Shown piece after piece: positions 25,817 through 33,637 of a DNA stretch of 64,000 bases. The stretch is from FEN-1139 sp038207155 (GTDB lineage: Bacteria > Myxococcota_A > Polyangia > Polyangiales > Polyangiaceae): positions 8,847-72,846 of the forward strand of contig JBBRAB010000023.1 in NCBI GenBank assembly GCA_038207155.1, given 5' to 3'. The position numbers and the translations under genes were made by a program. The notes under the pieces are model-generated. The model was not told the origin of the DNA, searched no databases, and was given only the letters and a program-made list of their open reading frames with translations. Position 1 is the first letter of the stretch, and each line of letters opens with the position of its first letter.

Positions 25817-27303
25817 CGCTCAGTCTTCTCGGCCTGCACGAGCGCGCGAAATAGCCAATTGCCCAGGATCTCAGAACCAATCGCGGTGGGGTGAGTGAGA
25901 TCGGCCTGCCCGAGTCCACGCCGCACCCAGCGCGGCATGGCTCCCTCGCCACCCATGGCGCGATAGGTGTCAAAGAAGGCGCATCCGAGCTCGGCTGCGA
26001 CGGCGCGCTGTTCACGCACGAGCAGCGGGATGATCCACATGCTCCGGAGCTGATCGTCCTTCCTTTCGGCGCGATCCATGGCGCCGACCACTAGGCAACT
26101 CGCGTCGGGGATGGCCGCGCGTTGCTGCGCGATCACTTCCTTCATCGTTTGGTGATAGTCCGCCATCGAGTAGGCCAGACCATCGGCACTCTCGTTGGCG
26201 CCAAACTGATAGACCACCATCGCGGGCGCGCGCCAGCGTAGTTGCTCGGCCCAATGCGCGTCGTCCTGCTTGTCGAGAAAGCGGATGCGTGCGCCTTGAA
26301 TGCCGATGGCGTCGAGCACGACGCCCGGAGTCTCACGCTCGAGCACGACGCCGAAGAGCCGCGCCGTGCCCCGGTTTGTCATGAGTTCGAGCTCGTGTTC
26401 GCCGTCTGGCACCGTCCACTGCTGCGTACGAAAGGCCTTGATGGGCTCGTCAGTGTCGAGTGCCGGCTGCTCGTTTCCGTCGATGCGGACGCGCAGACGT
26501 CCAGCGCCAGGGGAGGCCACATAGGCCAAGGTAAAGCGCGAGACACTGCGTCCGACGCTGCCTTTTTTGGCGGTGCCGATGCGCGTCAGAGTAAAGAGCG
26601 GCTGCTTGAAAGAGACGCCGCCGAGGCCATGCCAGCCATCGGTCGCAAGCGGGCCAACCACACGACTCATCAACCAGCCGCTGGTGGCGTAGCGCGAGAC
26701 GCCCTCATGAAAATAGGCGGGCCAAGCATTGGCCGGCAGCGTGAACCCATGACCTGCGTCGCCATAGGCTTCTTGCAGTCGCCGGCGCAGGGTGCTGGTC
26801 ACGTAGTCGCTGGCAACCACCGAATCGCCAAAGTGCACGATGCGCGTGAGCGCCCCCGGTTCTTTGCGGCTGGTGTGTCGCAGGGCTGCAAACAGTCCGG
26901 TCAGCGCTTTGCCGCTCGGATTCTCAAGCGGGATGGGCGGCGCCTTGGCGTCTACCTCAGGCAGCGGTCCATCGTCGGAGCTGGCCGCGATCGGACCAGA
27001 CGCGCGGCGCGCTGACGAGCCCTCGAGCGGCGATTGCCCCGTGCTGTCCTCCTTGAGCTGCGCTTCGCCGACGTTCATCACTGCCGGGGCCGCGGGCGCT
27101 AGCGCGCGTTCGGCTGCTTGCGTCGGGTGCAGCAGCCGCCAGCGCTGCAGTCGGGGGGACGTTTCCATCACGAGCGCCAAACCCAGCAGACAGCCGAGCG
27201 CAAGGATAGGACGCGAGGTGAGCACGGGGCGCGCAGACGTGAGCACCTCGCCAGCACTCTGAAGGGCGGGTTCGTCTGCGGGCGGCTCAGGCGCGTGCGA
27301 CAT
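25810..27303 (-). CDS. SGNH/GDSL-family hydrolase, membrane-anchored
   Basis: 497 residues with an N-terminal membrane helix (RPILALGCLLGLALVM, about 30-46) and an Ala/Pro-rich linker. Block I reads HFGDSVVASDY, block III reads QFGANESADG and block V reads DLTHPTAIGSEIL, giving the Ser-Asp-His triad plus Asn. The layout, including the beta-rich insert between blocks I and III, mirrors the convergent hydrolase downstream, so the two are probably ancient paralogues acting on related esters. It starts 13 bases after the FHA gene and ends the leftward set of serine hydrolase, FHA protein and SGNH protein. The predicted location is the periplasm, facing the cell wall. Confidence 0.88.
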   Translation of the reverse strand: MSHAPEPPADEPALQSAGEVLTSARPVLTSRPILALGCLLGLALVMETSPRLQRWRLLHPTQAAERALAPAAPAVMNVGEAQLKEDSTGQSPLEGSSARRASGPIAASSDDGPLPEVDAKAPPIPLENPSGKALTGLFAALRHTSRKEPGALTRIVHFGDSVVASDYVTSTLRRRLQEAYGDAGHGFTLPANAWPAYFHEGVSRYATSGWLMSRVVGPLATDGWHGLGGVSFKQPLFTLTRIGTAKKGSVGRSVSRFTLAYVASPGAGRLRVRIDGNEQPALDTDEPIKAFRTQQWTVPDGEHELELMTNRGTARLFGVVLERETPGVVLDAIGIQGARIRFLDKQDDAHWAEQLRWRAPAMVVYQFGANESADGLAYSMADYHQTMKEVIAQQRAAIPDASCLVVGAMDRAERKDDQLRSMWIIPLLVREQRAVAAELGCAFFDTYRAMGGEGAMPRWVRRGLGQADLTHPTAIGSEILGNWLFRALVQAEKTERH

Positions 27304-27316
27304 CGGCCAGCGCGGT

Positions 27317-28858
27317 TTAGCGCGAGCAGCTCGAGTCGCCCAGTTGTCGACAGAGGCCCCGAAGGATACGTCGATCCTGGTCGGTGGCCGTGCCCGCGTT
27401 CACCTTCGCCTTGAGGCTCTCTTTGGCGGTCTGCGCCTTGGCGAGATCCCCGCTCGCGGCCATGTCAACCGCTGGAGACGCGACCTGCGCGGTCGTCGGT
27501 GACCCTGCGGTTTGCGACGTACTCGAGGGCACCCGCGCCGGAGGCCCCGCAGGGACGTGGGCGGGAGCGAGCTCGGAAGCCGCGACCTCACGGATGGCGC
27601 GTTCTGGCGCAACGGTGGTCGGCGCCAACGTGGGCTTGGCCTTGGGGAGATCACCGACCTCGACGGCACCGGCCGGGGCGAGCGCGACGAGCTTGTCCGA
27701 GGCCCTGCGGCGACGGATGTCGTCGACCGTGGTGGCGCGCGCGACTCGGTCGAGCAACAGGCGCGATTCCTCGGCGGTGGTGGCTCGCTCGGCGCGCTCC
27801 AACATCGCGTCGGCCCAGCGCGCCTCAATGTTGCGAAATGCCGTGTCTGCGCGGAGATTGCTGCTCAGCGGGAGTCCCTGGATCCGCCGATGCGCTCCGT
27901 CTACGTCGGCGCGTGCGAGCATCGCCTTGGCGTCCTGCAACTGACTCAGCCACTGGTCACCGGATGCCGATGAGACAGGGGATGCGCTCTCGGCTTGCCC
28001 TTGGCCCGTGACCACGACGGCCCCAAACAAAAGCACCACCGCGGTCGCCAGCAGCGACATGCCGATGCGCGTCGGTCGGGACATCGTGTTCCACAGCAGT
28101 CGGATCCGTTCGCGCGTTGATGGGGTCGCGCCCGATGGATCCACCCCGAGCAGGGCCGCAAGTTGTTGGCTCTCTTCTGGGCTGGGCTTGTACACCTGCC
28201 CCGCAACGATAAATTTTAGGACGATATCGCCGAATTCAACCAGATCGCGAGCGTCAAGCAGGCCTTGGCTTAGCTCGACGCCATTGATTCGGATCCCGTT
28301 AGAGCTGCCCTGGTCGATGATCTCGTAGCGGCCGTCCTCGATGTAGTTGATCTCGGAGTGGACCCGGCTCACCGACGCGTGATTGATGCAGATGCTGCAA
28401 TCCTCTCCACGACCAATCGTCTGACGTCCTCGTACCAGCAGATACTCGCGGCCCGGAGTGGGGCCCACCACCATCACCAAGCGATCCGCGTGGGATGACA
28501 GGCTCGTTGCCAGATTGGGCAGCGTTCTGGTGCGATCCGAGTTCTCGAGGTCGAGCGGAGCAACGACCTCATCCGTAATGAACTCCAGCCGATAGTCCCC
28601 GATCTGAATGAGATCGGTTGGACCCACGGGGGTTGTCTCGACGGCGCGGGCGCCATTGACGTAGCAGCCGTTGTAGCTCTCAAGATCGGCGAGGAACCAG
28701 CCCGCACCCTGCTTGAGCAGGCGAGCGTGACAACGCGACACGTTGCGCTCCGTCAAACGAATGGTGTTTTCCTCAGCTCGTCCGAGGGTGTACTCGCTGC
28801 GTACGAGCTGGACGACCGTTGGGGCGCCGTGGTCGTCTTCGATGGACAGTTTCCACAT
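27317..28858 (-). CDS. Membrane protein with two FHA domains
   Basis: 513 residues from ATG 28858 (a TTG 28879 start would add 7). Two forkhead-associated phosphothreonine-binding domains precede a membrane helix. FHA1 (about 1-95) has G26-R27, S41, H44 and N63-G64. FHA2 (about 128-218) has G149-R150, S164, H167 and N187-G188. The helix is at about 265-285 (IGMSLLATAVVLLFGAVVV). The far side is Ala/Pro-rich, with a helical stretch at about 300-380 and no enzyme motif. The cytoplasmic FHA domains can read targets of Ser/Thr kinases such as those in this window and signal across the membrane. Its neighbours, a beta-lactamase-fold hydrolase and an SGNH hydrolase, suggest control of envelope enzymes. 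Confidence 0.9.
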   Translation of the reverse strand: MWKLSIEDDHGAPTVVQLVRSEYTLGRAEENTIRLTERNVSRCHARLLKQGAGWFLADLESYNGCYVNGARAVETTPVGPTDLIQIGDYRLEFITDEVVAPLDLENSDRTRTLPNLATSLSSHADRLVMVVGPTPGREYLLVRGRQTIGRGEDCSICINHASVSRVHSEINYIEDGRYEIIDQGSSNGIRINGVELSQGLLDARDLVEFGDIVLKFIVAGQVYKPSPEESQQLAALLGVDPSGATPSTRERIRLLWNTMSRPTRIGMSLLATAVVLLFGAVVVTGQGQAESASPVSSASGDQWLSQLQDAKAMLARADVDGAHRRIQGLPLSSNLRADTAFRNIEARWADAMLERAERATTAEESRLLLDRVARATTVDDIRRRRASDKLVALAPAGAVEVGDLPKAKPTLAPTTVAPERAIREVAASELAPAHVPAGPPARVPSSTSQTAGSPTTAQVASPAVDMAASGDLAKAQTAKESLKAKVNAGTATDQDRRILRGLCRQLGDSSCSR

Positions 28859-28918
28859 CGTCGGAGGCCCATCCTGCAACGAAATCGCCCTGATTCCAAC
28901 CTCACTCGACGTCCCCGA

Positions 28919-30064
28919 CTACGATATCGACGAGTTGTCAGCGGGCCGGTTGGCCTGGAGCTGCTGAGCCTGAATCGCCAAGGCATCGTGCAGCGCCGGT
29001 CGAAGCTCGCGCAGCAGCGTATTTTCCCGGCTAGGGCAGATCCGGTTTGTCAGCAGGACCAGCACCCAATCGCGCTGCGGGTCGCACCAGAGGCTCGTAC
29101 CCGAAAAGCCCAGGTGCCCAAAGGAGCTCGCCGACAGGCGACTCCCTGCACTGGAGCCCGTCGGAGACTTGCCGTCAAACCCTGCCCGGAGCGTGCCGCC
29201 GGGTCGCGCCCGCAGCAGTCGCGACAGCACCGCGCTGGGCCAGAGGCCTTGCGGACGCCCAGCGACGCTGTCGAGGAGTTGGGTGCCGAGCCAGAGCAGC
29301 GCCGAGACGGTCCCGAAGAGTCCCGCGTGTCCGGCAAAGCTGTGCCCCGCGAGAACCCAGGCATTCTCGTCGTGCACGAGTCCGCGCAGCAGGCCCCCCC
29401 GCCAGGCAACCTGTTCGGTCGGTGCGATTCGGTCGAGGACGCCCGATGCCCTGCAGAGGAGCTGGCGCATCGAGCCGAGCTCCGTCGCGAGCGGCAACTC
29501 ACGAGCGAGCAGCGTGTCGAGGCAGGCCCCGCTCGCCTCGGTCAGCGCCGCCCCGAGCAGCAGGTAGCCGAGATCGCTGTAGACCGGAGAAAACCCCTCT
29601 TCCGACGGCGCTTGCAGGTCCGGTCGACGGGCGTTTGCGGCACGCCGTAGCGCGACCTCGCGAACGAACGGGAGGCCCGCACGGTGAGAGTCGAAGAGCT
29701 CGAGATGGGGCTCCAGACCGGCTCGATGAGCGAGCAGCCAGTCGAGCGGCAACTGGGCCGAGGCAGTCCCGGCGAGTCGAGGGAGGTAGCGCGCGAGTGG
29801 GGCCTGGAGGTCCCACTCGCCTCGCTCGTGACCGACGCTCGCTAGGATGGCGAGCAACGACTTGCTCACGGAGGCCAGGTCGAACAGCGCCGATGGCGCG
29901 ATGGGCTCGGCCGAAAGGGGCCAGTAGCTGCCCGCGGCTCCCGAGTACGCCTGCCAGCCCTCCCTCGTGCGGACGGCCAGCCCACAGGTCGCGGCGGGGG
30001 CGGCTCCGGTCACCACAACCTTGTGCGCAATCGCGTCCAGCTCCGGTATCCTCAAGGCCTGCAT
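28919..30064 (-). CDS. Serine hydrolase of the beta-lactamase/EstB family
   Basis: 381 residues from ATG 30064, the best start since the domain begins soon after it. The class C beta-lactamase/DD-peptidase fold is indicated by S65-V-S-K68 (catalytic Ser and Lys), Y162-S-D164 in the Y-x-N position and the third motif GHLGFSGTSLW. Length and texture (PLSWLLAH-like LDWLLAHRAGL, LYSDLGYLLLGA) fit the esterase or DD-carboxypeptidase-like branch. No signal peptide is apparent, so it may be cytoplasmic. Real beta-lactam resistance should not be assumed. It is first in the leftward set that continues with the FHA protein and the SGNH hydrolase, and divergent from pilC (83 bases apart). Confidence 0.86.
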   Translation of the reverse strand: MQALRIPELDAIAHKVVVTGAAPAATCGLAVRTREGWQAYSGAAGSYWPLSAEPIAPSALFDLASVSKSLLAILASVGHERGEWDLQAPLARYLPRLAGTASAQLPLDWLLAHRAGLEPHLELFDSHRAGLPFVREVALRRAANARRPDLQAPSEEGFSPVYSDLGYLLLGAALTEASGACLDTLLARELPLATELGSMRQLLCRASGVLDRIAPTEQVAWRGGLLRGLVHDENAWVLAGHSFAGHAGLFGTVSALLWLGTQLLDSVAGRPQGLWPSAVLSRLLRARPGGTLRAGFDGKSPTGSSAGSRLSASSFGHLGFSGTSLWCDPQRDWVLVLLTNRICPSRENTLLRELRPALHDALAIQAQQLQANRPADNSSIS

Positions 30065-30147
30065 CGCCCGAGAGTTATGCAGGGCTGTTGTCCCAGCGTC
30101 CCTGGGCTCACTATGCTTAGGTTTCGCTTGGAGCACTGACACAGAAG

Positions 30148-31362
30148 ATGGCCGAGTTCGTCTGGGAAGCCAAGAGCCGCAACGGGGATACCCGCAAGGG
30201 CACACTAGAGGCGGACTCCGTCGAGGCGGTGGAGCAGCGCCTGCGCGCGCAGCAACTCACGCCGATCTCGGTGAAGAAAAAGCGTGTCGCGTTCCAGCTC
30301 TCGTTTGGCGGCGGTGTCGGCGTCAAAGAGCTGGTCACGTTCAGTCGTCTGTTTGCCACCATGATCGACGCCGGTCTGCCGCTCGTGCAGTGTCTCGAGA
30401 TCCTCGGCAGCCAGCAGAGCAACGTGAAGTTTGCGGCCGTGCTGAAGGACGTCAAAAACAGCGTCGAGCAGGGCTTGAGTTTCAGTGACGCGCTCCGGCG
30501 CCACCCGAAGGCCTTCGACGAGCTTTACGTCAACCTGGTTCAAGCGGGTGAGCTCGGCGGTATCCTCGATACCATCATGAACCGCTTGAGCATCTACCTT
30601 GAGAAGAGGCAGAAGCTCATGCGCCAGGTCAAGGGCGCCATGACCTATCCGACGATCGTGATCTGCATCGCGATCGGCGTGATGGCGGTGATTCTGACCT
30701 TCGTGATTCCCGCGTTTGAAAGCATGTTCAAGGACTTTGGTGGCGGCAAGGATGCCCTGCCAAAGATTACGCAGCTCTTGATCGCCGTCTCGCACGGCTT
30801 CATCTCGTATTTGCCGTTGATCGCGGTGCTTGGAACGGGCGCGTTCTTCGGCGTCGGCTATCTCTACAAAAAGCCCAAGGGCAAGCGTTTCTTTCATCAG
30901 CTGTTTCTGAACCTGCCGATCATGGGTTCTGTGCTGCGTAAGATTGCCGTGGCGCGTTTCACGCGAACTCTTGGCACGTTGCTTCAGTCCGGCGTGCCAA
31001 TCCTCGATGCTCTGGAGATCTGTGCTCGAACGTCAGGCAACGTCCTGATCGAGGAAGCCATCTACTACGTTCGCCAGAAGATCAGCGAAGGTAAGAACAT
31101 GGGTGAGCCTCTGGCCGAGACCAAGGTCTTCCCAGACATGGTGGTGCAGATGATCTCGGTGGGTGAGCAGACCGGCGCGCTCGACCAGATGCTCAATAAA
31201 GTTGCCGATTTCTACGAAGAAGAGACCGACATCGCCGTCGCCTCGCTGACGAGCTCGCTTGAGCCAATCTTGATGGTTGGCGTCGGCGGCATGGTCGGTG
31301 TGGTGCTGATGGCGATGTACATGCCTATCTTCTCGTTGGCCGGCAACATCAAGACCCATTAG
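30148..31362 (+). CDS. pilC: Type IV pilus inner-membrane platform protein PilC
   Basis: A 404-residue GspF/PilC-family protein. It recruits the assembly and retraction ATPases and translates their motion into pilus extension. The N-terminal FVWEAKSRNGDTRKG segment is the typical start. Two repeated GspF cytoplasmic domains follow, each with a LVTFSRLFATMIDAGLPLVQ or VARFTRTLGTLLQSGVPILDAL start, separated by membrane helices at about 165-200 (YPTIVICIAIGVMAVILTFVIP) and 213-235. A last helix is at the C-terminus (VGGMVGVVLMAMYMPIF). The length matches PilC. pilS follows after 3 bases, so the two form one unit. No pilB or pilT is in the window. Confidence 0.96.
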   Translation: MAEFVWEAKSRNGDTRKGTLEADSVEAVEQRLRAQQLTPISVKKKRVAFQLSFGGGVGVKELVTFSRLFATMIDAGLPLVQCLEILGSQQSNVKFAAVLKDVKNSVEQGLSFSDALRRHPKAFDELYVNLVQAGELGGILDTIMNRLSIYLEKRQKLMRQVKGAMTYPTIVICIAIGVMAVILTFVIPAFESMFKDFGGGKDALPKITQLLIAVSHGFISYLPLIAVLGTGAFFGVGYLYKKPKGKRFFHQLFLNLPIMGSVLRKIAVARFTRTLGTLLQSGVPILDALEICARTSGNVLIEEAIYYVRQKISEGKNMGEPLAETKVFPDMVVQMISVGEQTGALDQMLNKVADFYEEETDIAVASLTSSLEPILMVGVGGMVGVVLMAMYMPIFSLAGNIKTH

Positions 31363-31365
31363 CCC

Positions 31366-32664
31366 GTGCAGCTGGGAATACCCGATCAAGTCACTGGAGC
31401 GTCGACGCGCCGGCGCTTGTTGTGGCTGAACGTAGTTCGTTTGCTCGTGCTGTTGATGCTGCTGGCCCTGATGGGCTGGGCATTCCTCGGGACACGCTTC
31501 AACCTCGGCACCGAGTCGAGTCGACTGGCCTTTGGCGCTCTTGCCGCCTCCTTTGCCATTACCGGTGCGACGACGTTGCTGCTCGCGCGCGGGGCTGATG
31601 CCGCACGTTTGGGCATGGGCCAGGTCGTGTCCGATCAACTCGTCTGGACCGTGCTGGTCTACATTTCTGGGGGTGTGGCCAGCGCGGCCACGCCGTTTTA
31701 CGGTCTTACCTGCCTCGCGGGTGCGATCGTGGTCGGCGCGCGCGGTGCGTTCGTGGGCGGCGCAACCGCGCTGTTGTCCTTTTGCACGCTCGGGGTTGGC
31801 TTCTGGAGCGGGTGGCTGCACGGCCCCAAAGATCAGCCCGCTGAAATCTACGATTTTGCTCCTGACGAGATCGCCTTTCACGTCGGCGTGAATCTGCTCG
31901 GGATCGTGGTCGTCAGCCTGCTCGCCGCCTATCTCGCTGAGCGGTTGAGACTGACCGGCGGCAAGCTGGTTGAGGCCGAGGCGCGGGCCGATCGCGCCGA
32001 GCGAATGGCGGCACTCGGACGCCTCGCGATGGGGCTCGCCCATGAGATCCGCAATCCACTGGGTTCGATCGCGGGCTCGGCTCAGATGCTCGGCATGGCG
32101 CCGAGCATGGCCCCCGACGATAAGCGACTCTGTGAGATCATTCAGCGCGAGGCCGCGCGCCTCAATGATCTCGTCACCGACATGATGGATCTGGCTCGTC
32201 CGCGACCTGCGATTCCGAATGCGGTGGACGCTGCCGGAATTGCTCGCGACGTGGCGACCCTCACCGAGTCCTCGGGCCGCGGGGGTACCGACGTAGGCGT
32301 GGACTACCGCGGGCCGATGACACCGCTGCTCGTGACGGCTGATCCGGCGCTGCTGCGGCAGCTGATCTGGAATCTGGTCCGCAACGCAGTGCAGGCCAGC
32401 TCGGCGGATGAACGCGTGTCGCTCAGTCTCTCAGTCGTGGGCGGCCGGGTGTCCCTGGTGGTCGAGGATCGCGGCGTCGGAATTGAGCCCGACGCCATGG
32501 GACGCCTGTTTGATGCGTTCTTCACCACGCGCTCGCAGGGCACCGGCGTCGGGCTCGCCGTGGTCAAGCGCATCGCGGATGAGCATGGTTGGCCAGTGCT
32601 CGTTGAGAGTGATCGCGGTCAAGGCGCGCGATTCACCCTCGATCTGGGGCCTCCGCTGAGCTGA
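31366..32664 (+). CDS. pilS: Sensor histidine kinase PilS
   Basis: 432 residues from GTG 31366. The first 190 residues contain about five to six membrane helices, as in PilS. The HisKA helix has MGLAHEIRNPLGSI with phospho-acceptor H226, and the HATPase domain has the N-box NLVRNAVQAS, G1 EDRGVGIEPD and the G2 loop GTGVGLAVVK. There is no PAS domain visible between membrane and kinase. In other bacteria PilS phosphorylates PilR, a sigma-54 activator of pilin genes. PilR is not the next gene here, so it must lie elsewhere. A sigma-54 promoter match sits 221 bases past the pilS stop. Confidence 0.88.
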   Translation: MQLGIPDQVTGASTRRRLLWLNVVRLLVLLMLLALMGWAFLGTRFNLGTESSRLAFGALAASFAITGATTLLLARGADAARLGMGQVVSDQLVWTVLVYISGGVASAATPFYGLTCLAGAIVVGARGAFVGGATALLSFCTLGVGFWSGWLHGPKDQPAEIYDFAPDEIAFHVGVNLLGIVVVSLLAAYLAERLRLTGGKLVEAEARADRAERMAALGRLAMGLAHEIRNPLGSIAGSAQMLGMAPSMAPDDKRLCEIIQREAARLNDLVTDMMDLARPRPAIPNAVDAAGIARDVATLTESSGRGGTDVGVDYRGPMTPLLVTADPALLRQLIWNLVRNAVQASSADERVSLSLSVVGGRVSLVVEDRGVGIEPDAMGRLFDAFFTTRSQGTGVGLAVVKRIADEHGWPVLVESDRGQGARFTLDLGPPLS

Positions 32665-32763
32665 GCGTTGGTCGGGGCGGTGGCGACGGCCCAGTTGCGC
32701 CCTGTGAGCGAGAGTCACGAGTGTAACGTGACGCCTGTGACCGGCGGGTTACGCGCGGACGGC

Positions 32764-32779
32764 CCCCGATTTTTCGGGG
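32764..32779 (+). terminator. Probable terminator hairpin after pilS
   Basis: ccccga (32764-32769), a TTTT loop and tcgggg (32774-32779) form a 6-bp GC-rich stem, 100 bases after the pilS stop. Only a short, mixed tract (cttgttgg) follows, so termination strength is uncertain. Confidence 0.4.
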
Positions 32780-32883
32780 CTTGTTGGAGGCTTGAGGTCA
32801 GAAGTCGAGTGATTGCAGGTACTTAACCTGTGACTTGGCACGGCGGACCGGCTGCCTGGGTCCCTTGCTGCTCGGAACTACAC

Positions 32884-32899
32884 TGGCATTAGGTTTGCA
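32884..32899 (+). promoter_or_regulatory. Sigma-54 (RpoN) promoter match upstream of the MlaC-like gene
   Basis: The sequence CTGGCAT at 32883-32889 and TTTGCA at 32894-32899 match the -24/-12 sigma-54 consensus (TGGCAC-N5-TTGCW). The GG at 32885-32886 and GC at 32897-32898 have the exact spacing required. The predicted transcription start near 32910 leaves an 18-base leader with a good ribosome-binding site (tgaggaaac) before ATG 32928. An activator of the PilR/NtrC class would be needed. Confidence 0.7.
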
Positions 32900-32927
32900 A
32901 TGAGGGAGACTGAGGAAACCTCAGACC

Positions 32928-33521
32928 ATGCACGCCATGCCCCGCTTTCAGTCCTTCGCTCTCGCTCTGGCCCTCCTGCTGATTCCGGTCACCAGCATTG
33001 CGGGTGAATCTGCCACAGGCCACCTGAGTCGCCGTTTGGTTGCTCTCAACGGCGTCGTTGACGAGACCAAGTCTGCTGCTCGTGAACACAAGCTGCACGG
33101 CCTGATGGACGAGGTCTTTGACTACGAAGAGCTAGCCAAGCGTTCGCTCGGAGCCAAGGAATGGGAGGCTCGGACGCCAGCTGAGCGCAAGAAGTTCCAG
33201 TCGCTGCTCGAGCAACTCGTGCGTCGCTCCTACCAGAAGAGTCTCGACAAGGTTGCGGGCTACAAGGTTGACTTCAAGAGCGAGAAGGCCGATGGCGGCG
33301 ACGTTCGGGTCGCCACCCGGGCTCACAAGACAGGCGCTTCGCCGGTGAAGATTGATTATGTGCTTCATGATGTGAAAGGCACTTGGCGCGTGTTTGACGT
33401 CTTCATCGAGGACAGCAGCCTGGTCGCAAACTACCGCAGCCAGTTCAGCAAGGTGATCCAGAAAAAGGGGTTTGATGCCCTGCTCGAGAAGCTTCAGAAG
33501 AAGGTCGACAGCGGCAACTGA
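32928..33521 (+). CDS. MlaC/Ttg2D-family phospholipid-transport substrate-binding protein
   Basis: 197 residues with a clear signal peptide (FALALALLLIPVTSIAG). The mature part matches the MlaC (Tol-pal-like ABC, Ttg2D) family: DEVFDYEELAKRSLG, TPAERKKFQSLLEQLVRRSY, VKIDYVLHDVKGTWRVFDVFIED and LVANYRSQFSKVIQKKGFDALLEKL. MlaC proteins carry a phospholipid across the periplasm between the Mla ABC transporter and an outer-membrane complex. Here it stands alone, with no mlaD, mlaE or mlaF beside it, and has its own sigma-54-type promoter. ATG 32937 is a possible shorter start. Confidence 0.92.
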   Translation: MHAMPRFQSFALALALLLIPVTSIAGESATGHLSRRLVALNGVVDETKSAAREHKLHGLMDEVFDYEELAKRSLGAKEWEARTPAERKKFQSLLEQLVRRSYQKSLDKVAGYKVDFKSEKADGGDVRVATRAHKTGASPVKIDYVLHDVKGTWRVFDVFIEDSSLVANYRSQFSKVIQKKGFDALLEKLQKKVDSGN

Positions 33522-33637
33522 GCTCGACAACGGCCGGGTCGGTTCCCTCCTGCGGCTCTAGAGTCCAGGGCTGTGGCACCGGCCCGCGTGGTTTTTGTAC
33601 CTGAGGGCCCGGGTAACGGTACGATCCGCTTGAGTTC

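Noticed and set aside
28919..30064. Antibiotic-resistance beta-lactamase
   Set aside because: The S-x-x-K and Y-S-D motifs define the fold, but no signal peptide is apparent and the family is mostly esterases and peptidase-like proteins, so a resistance call is not supported.
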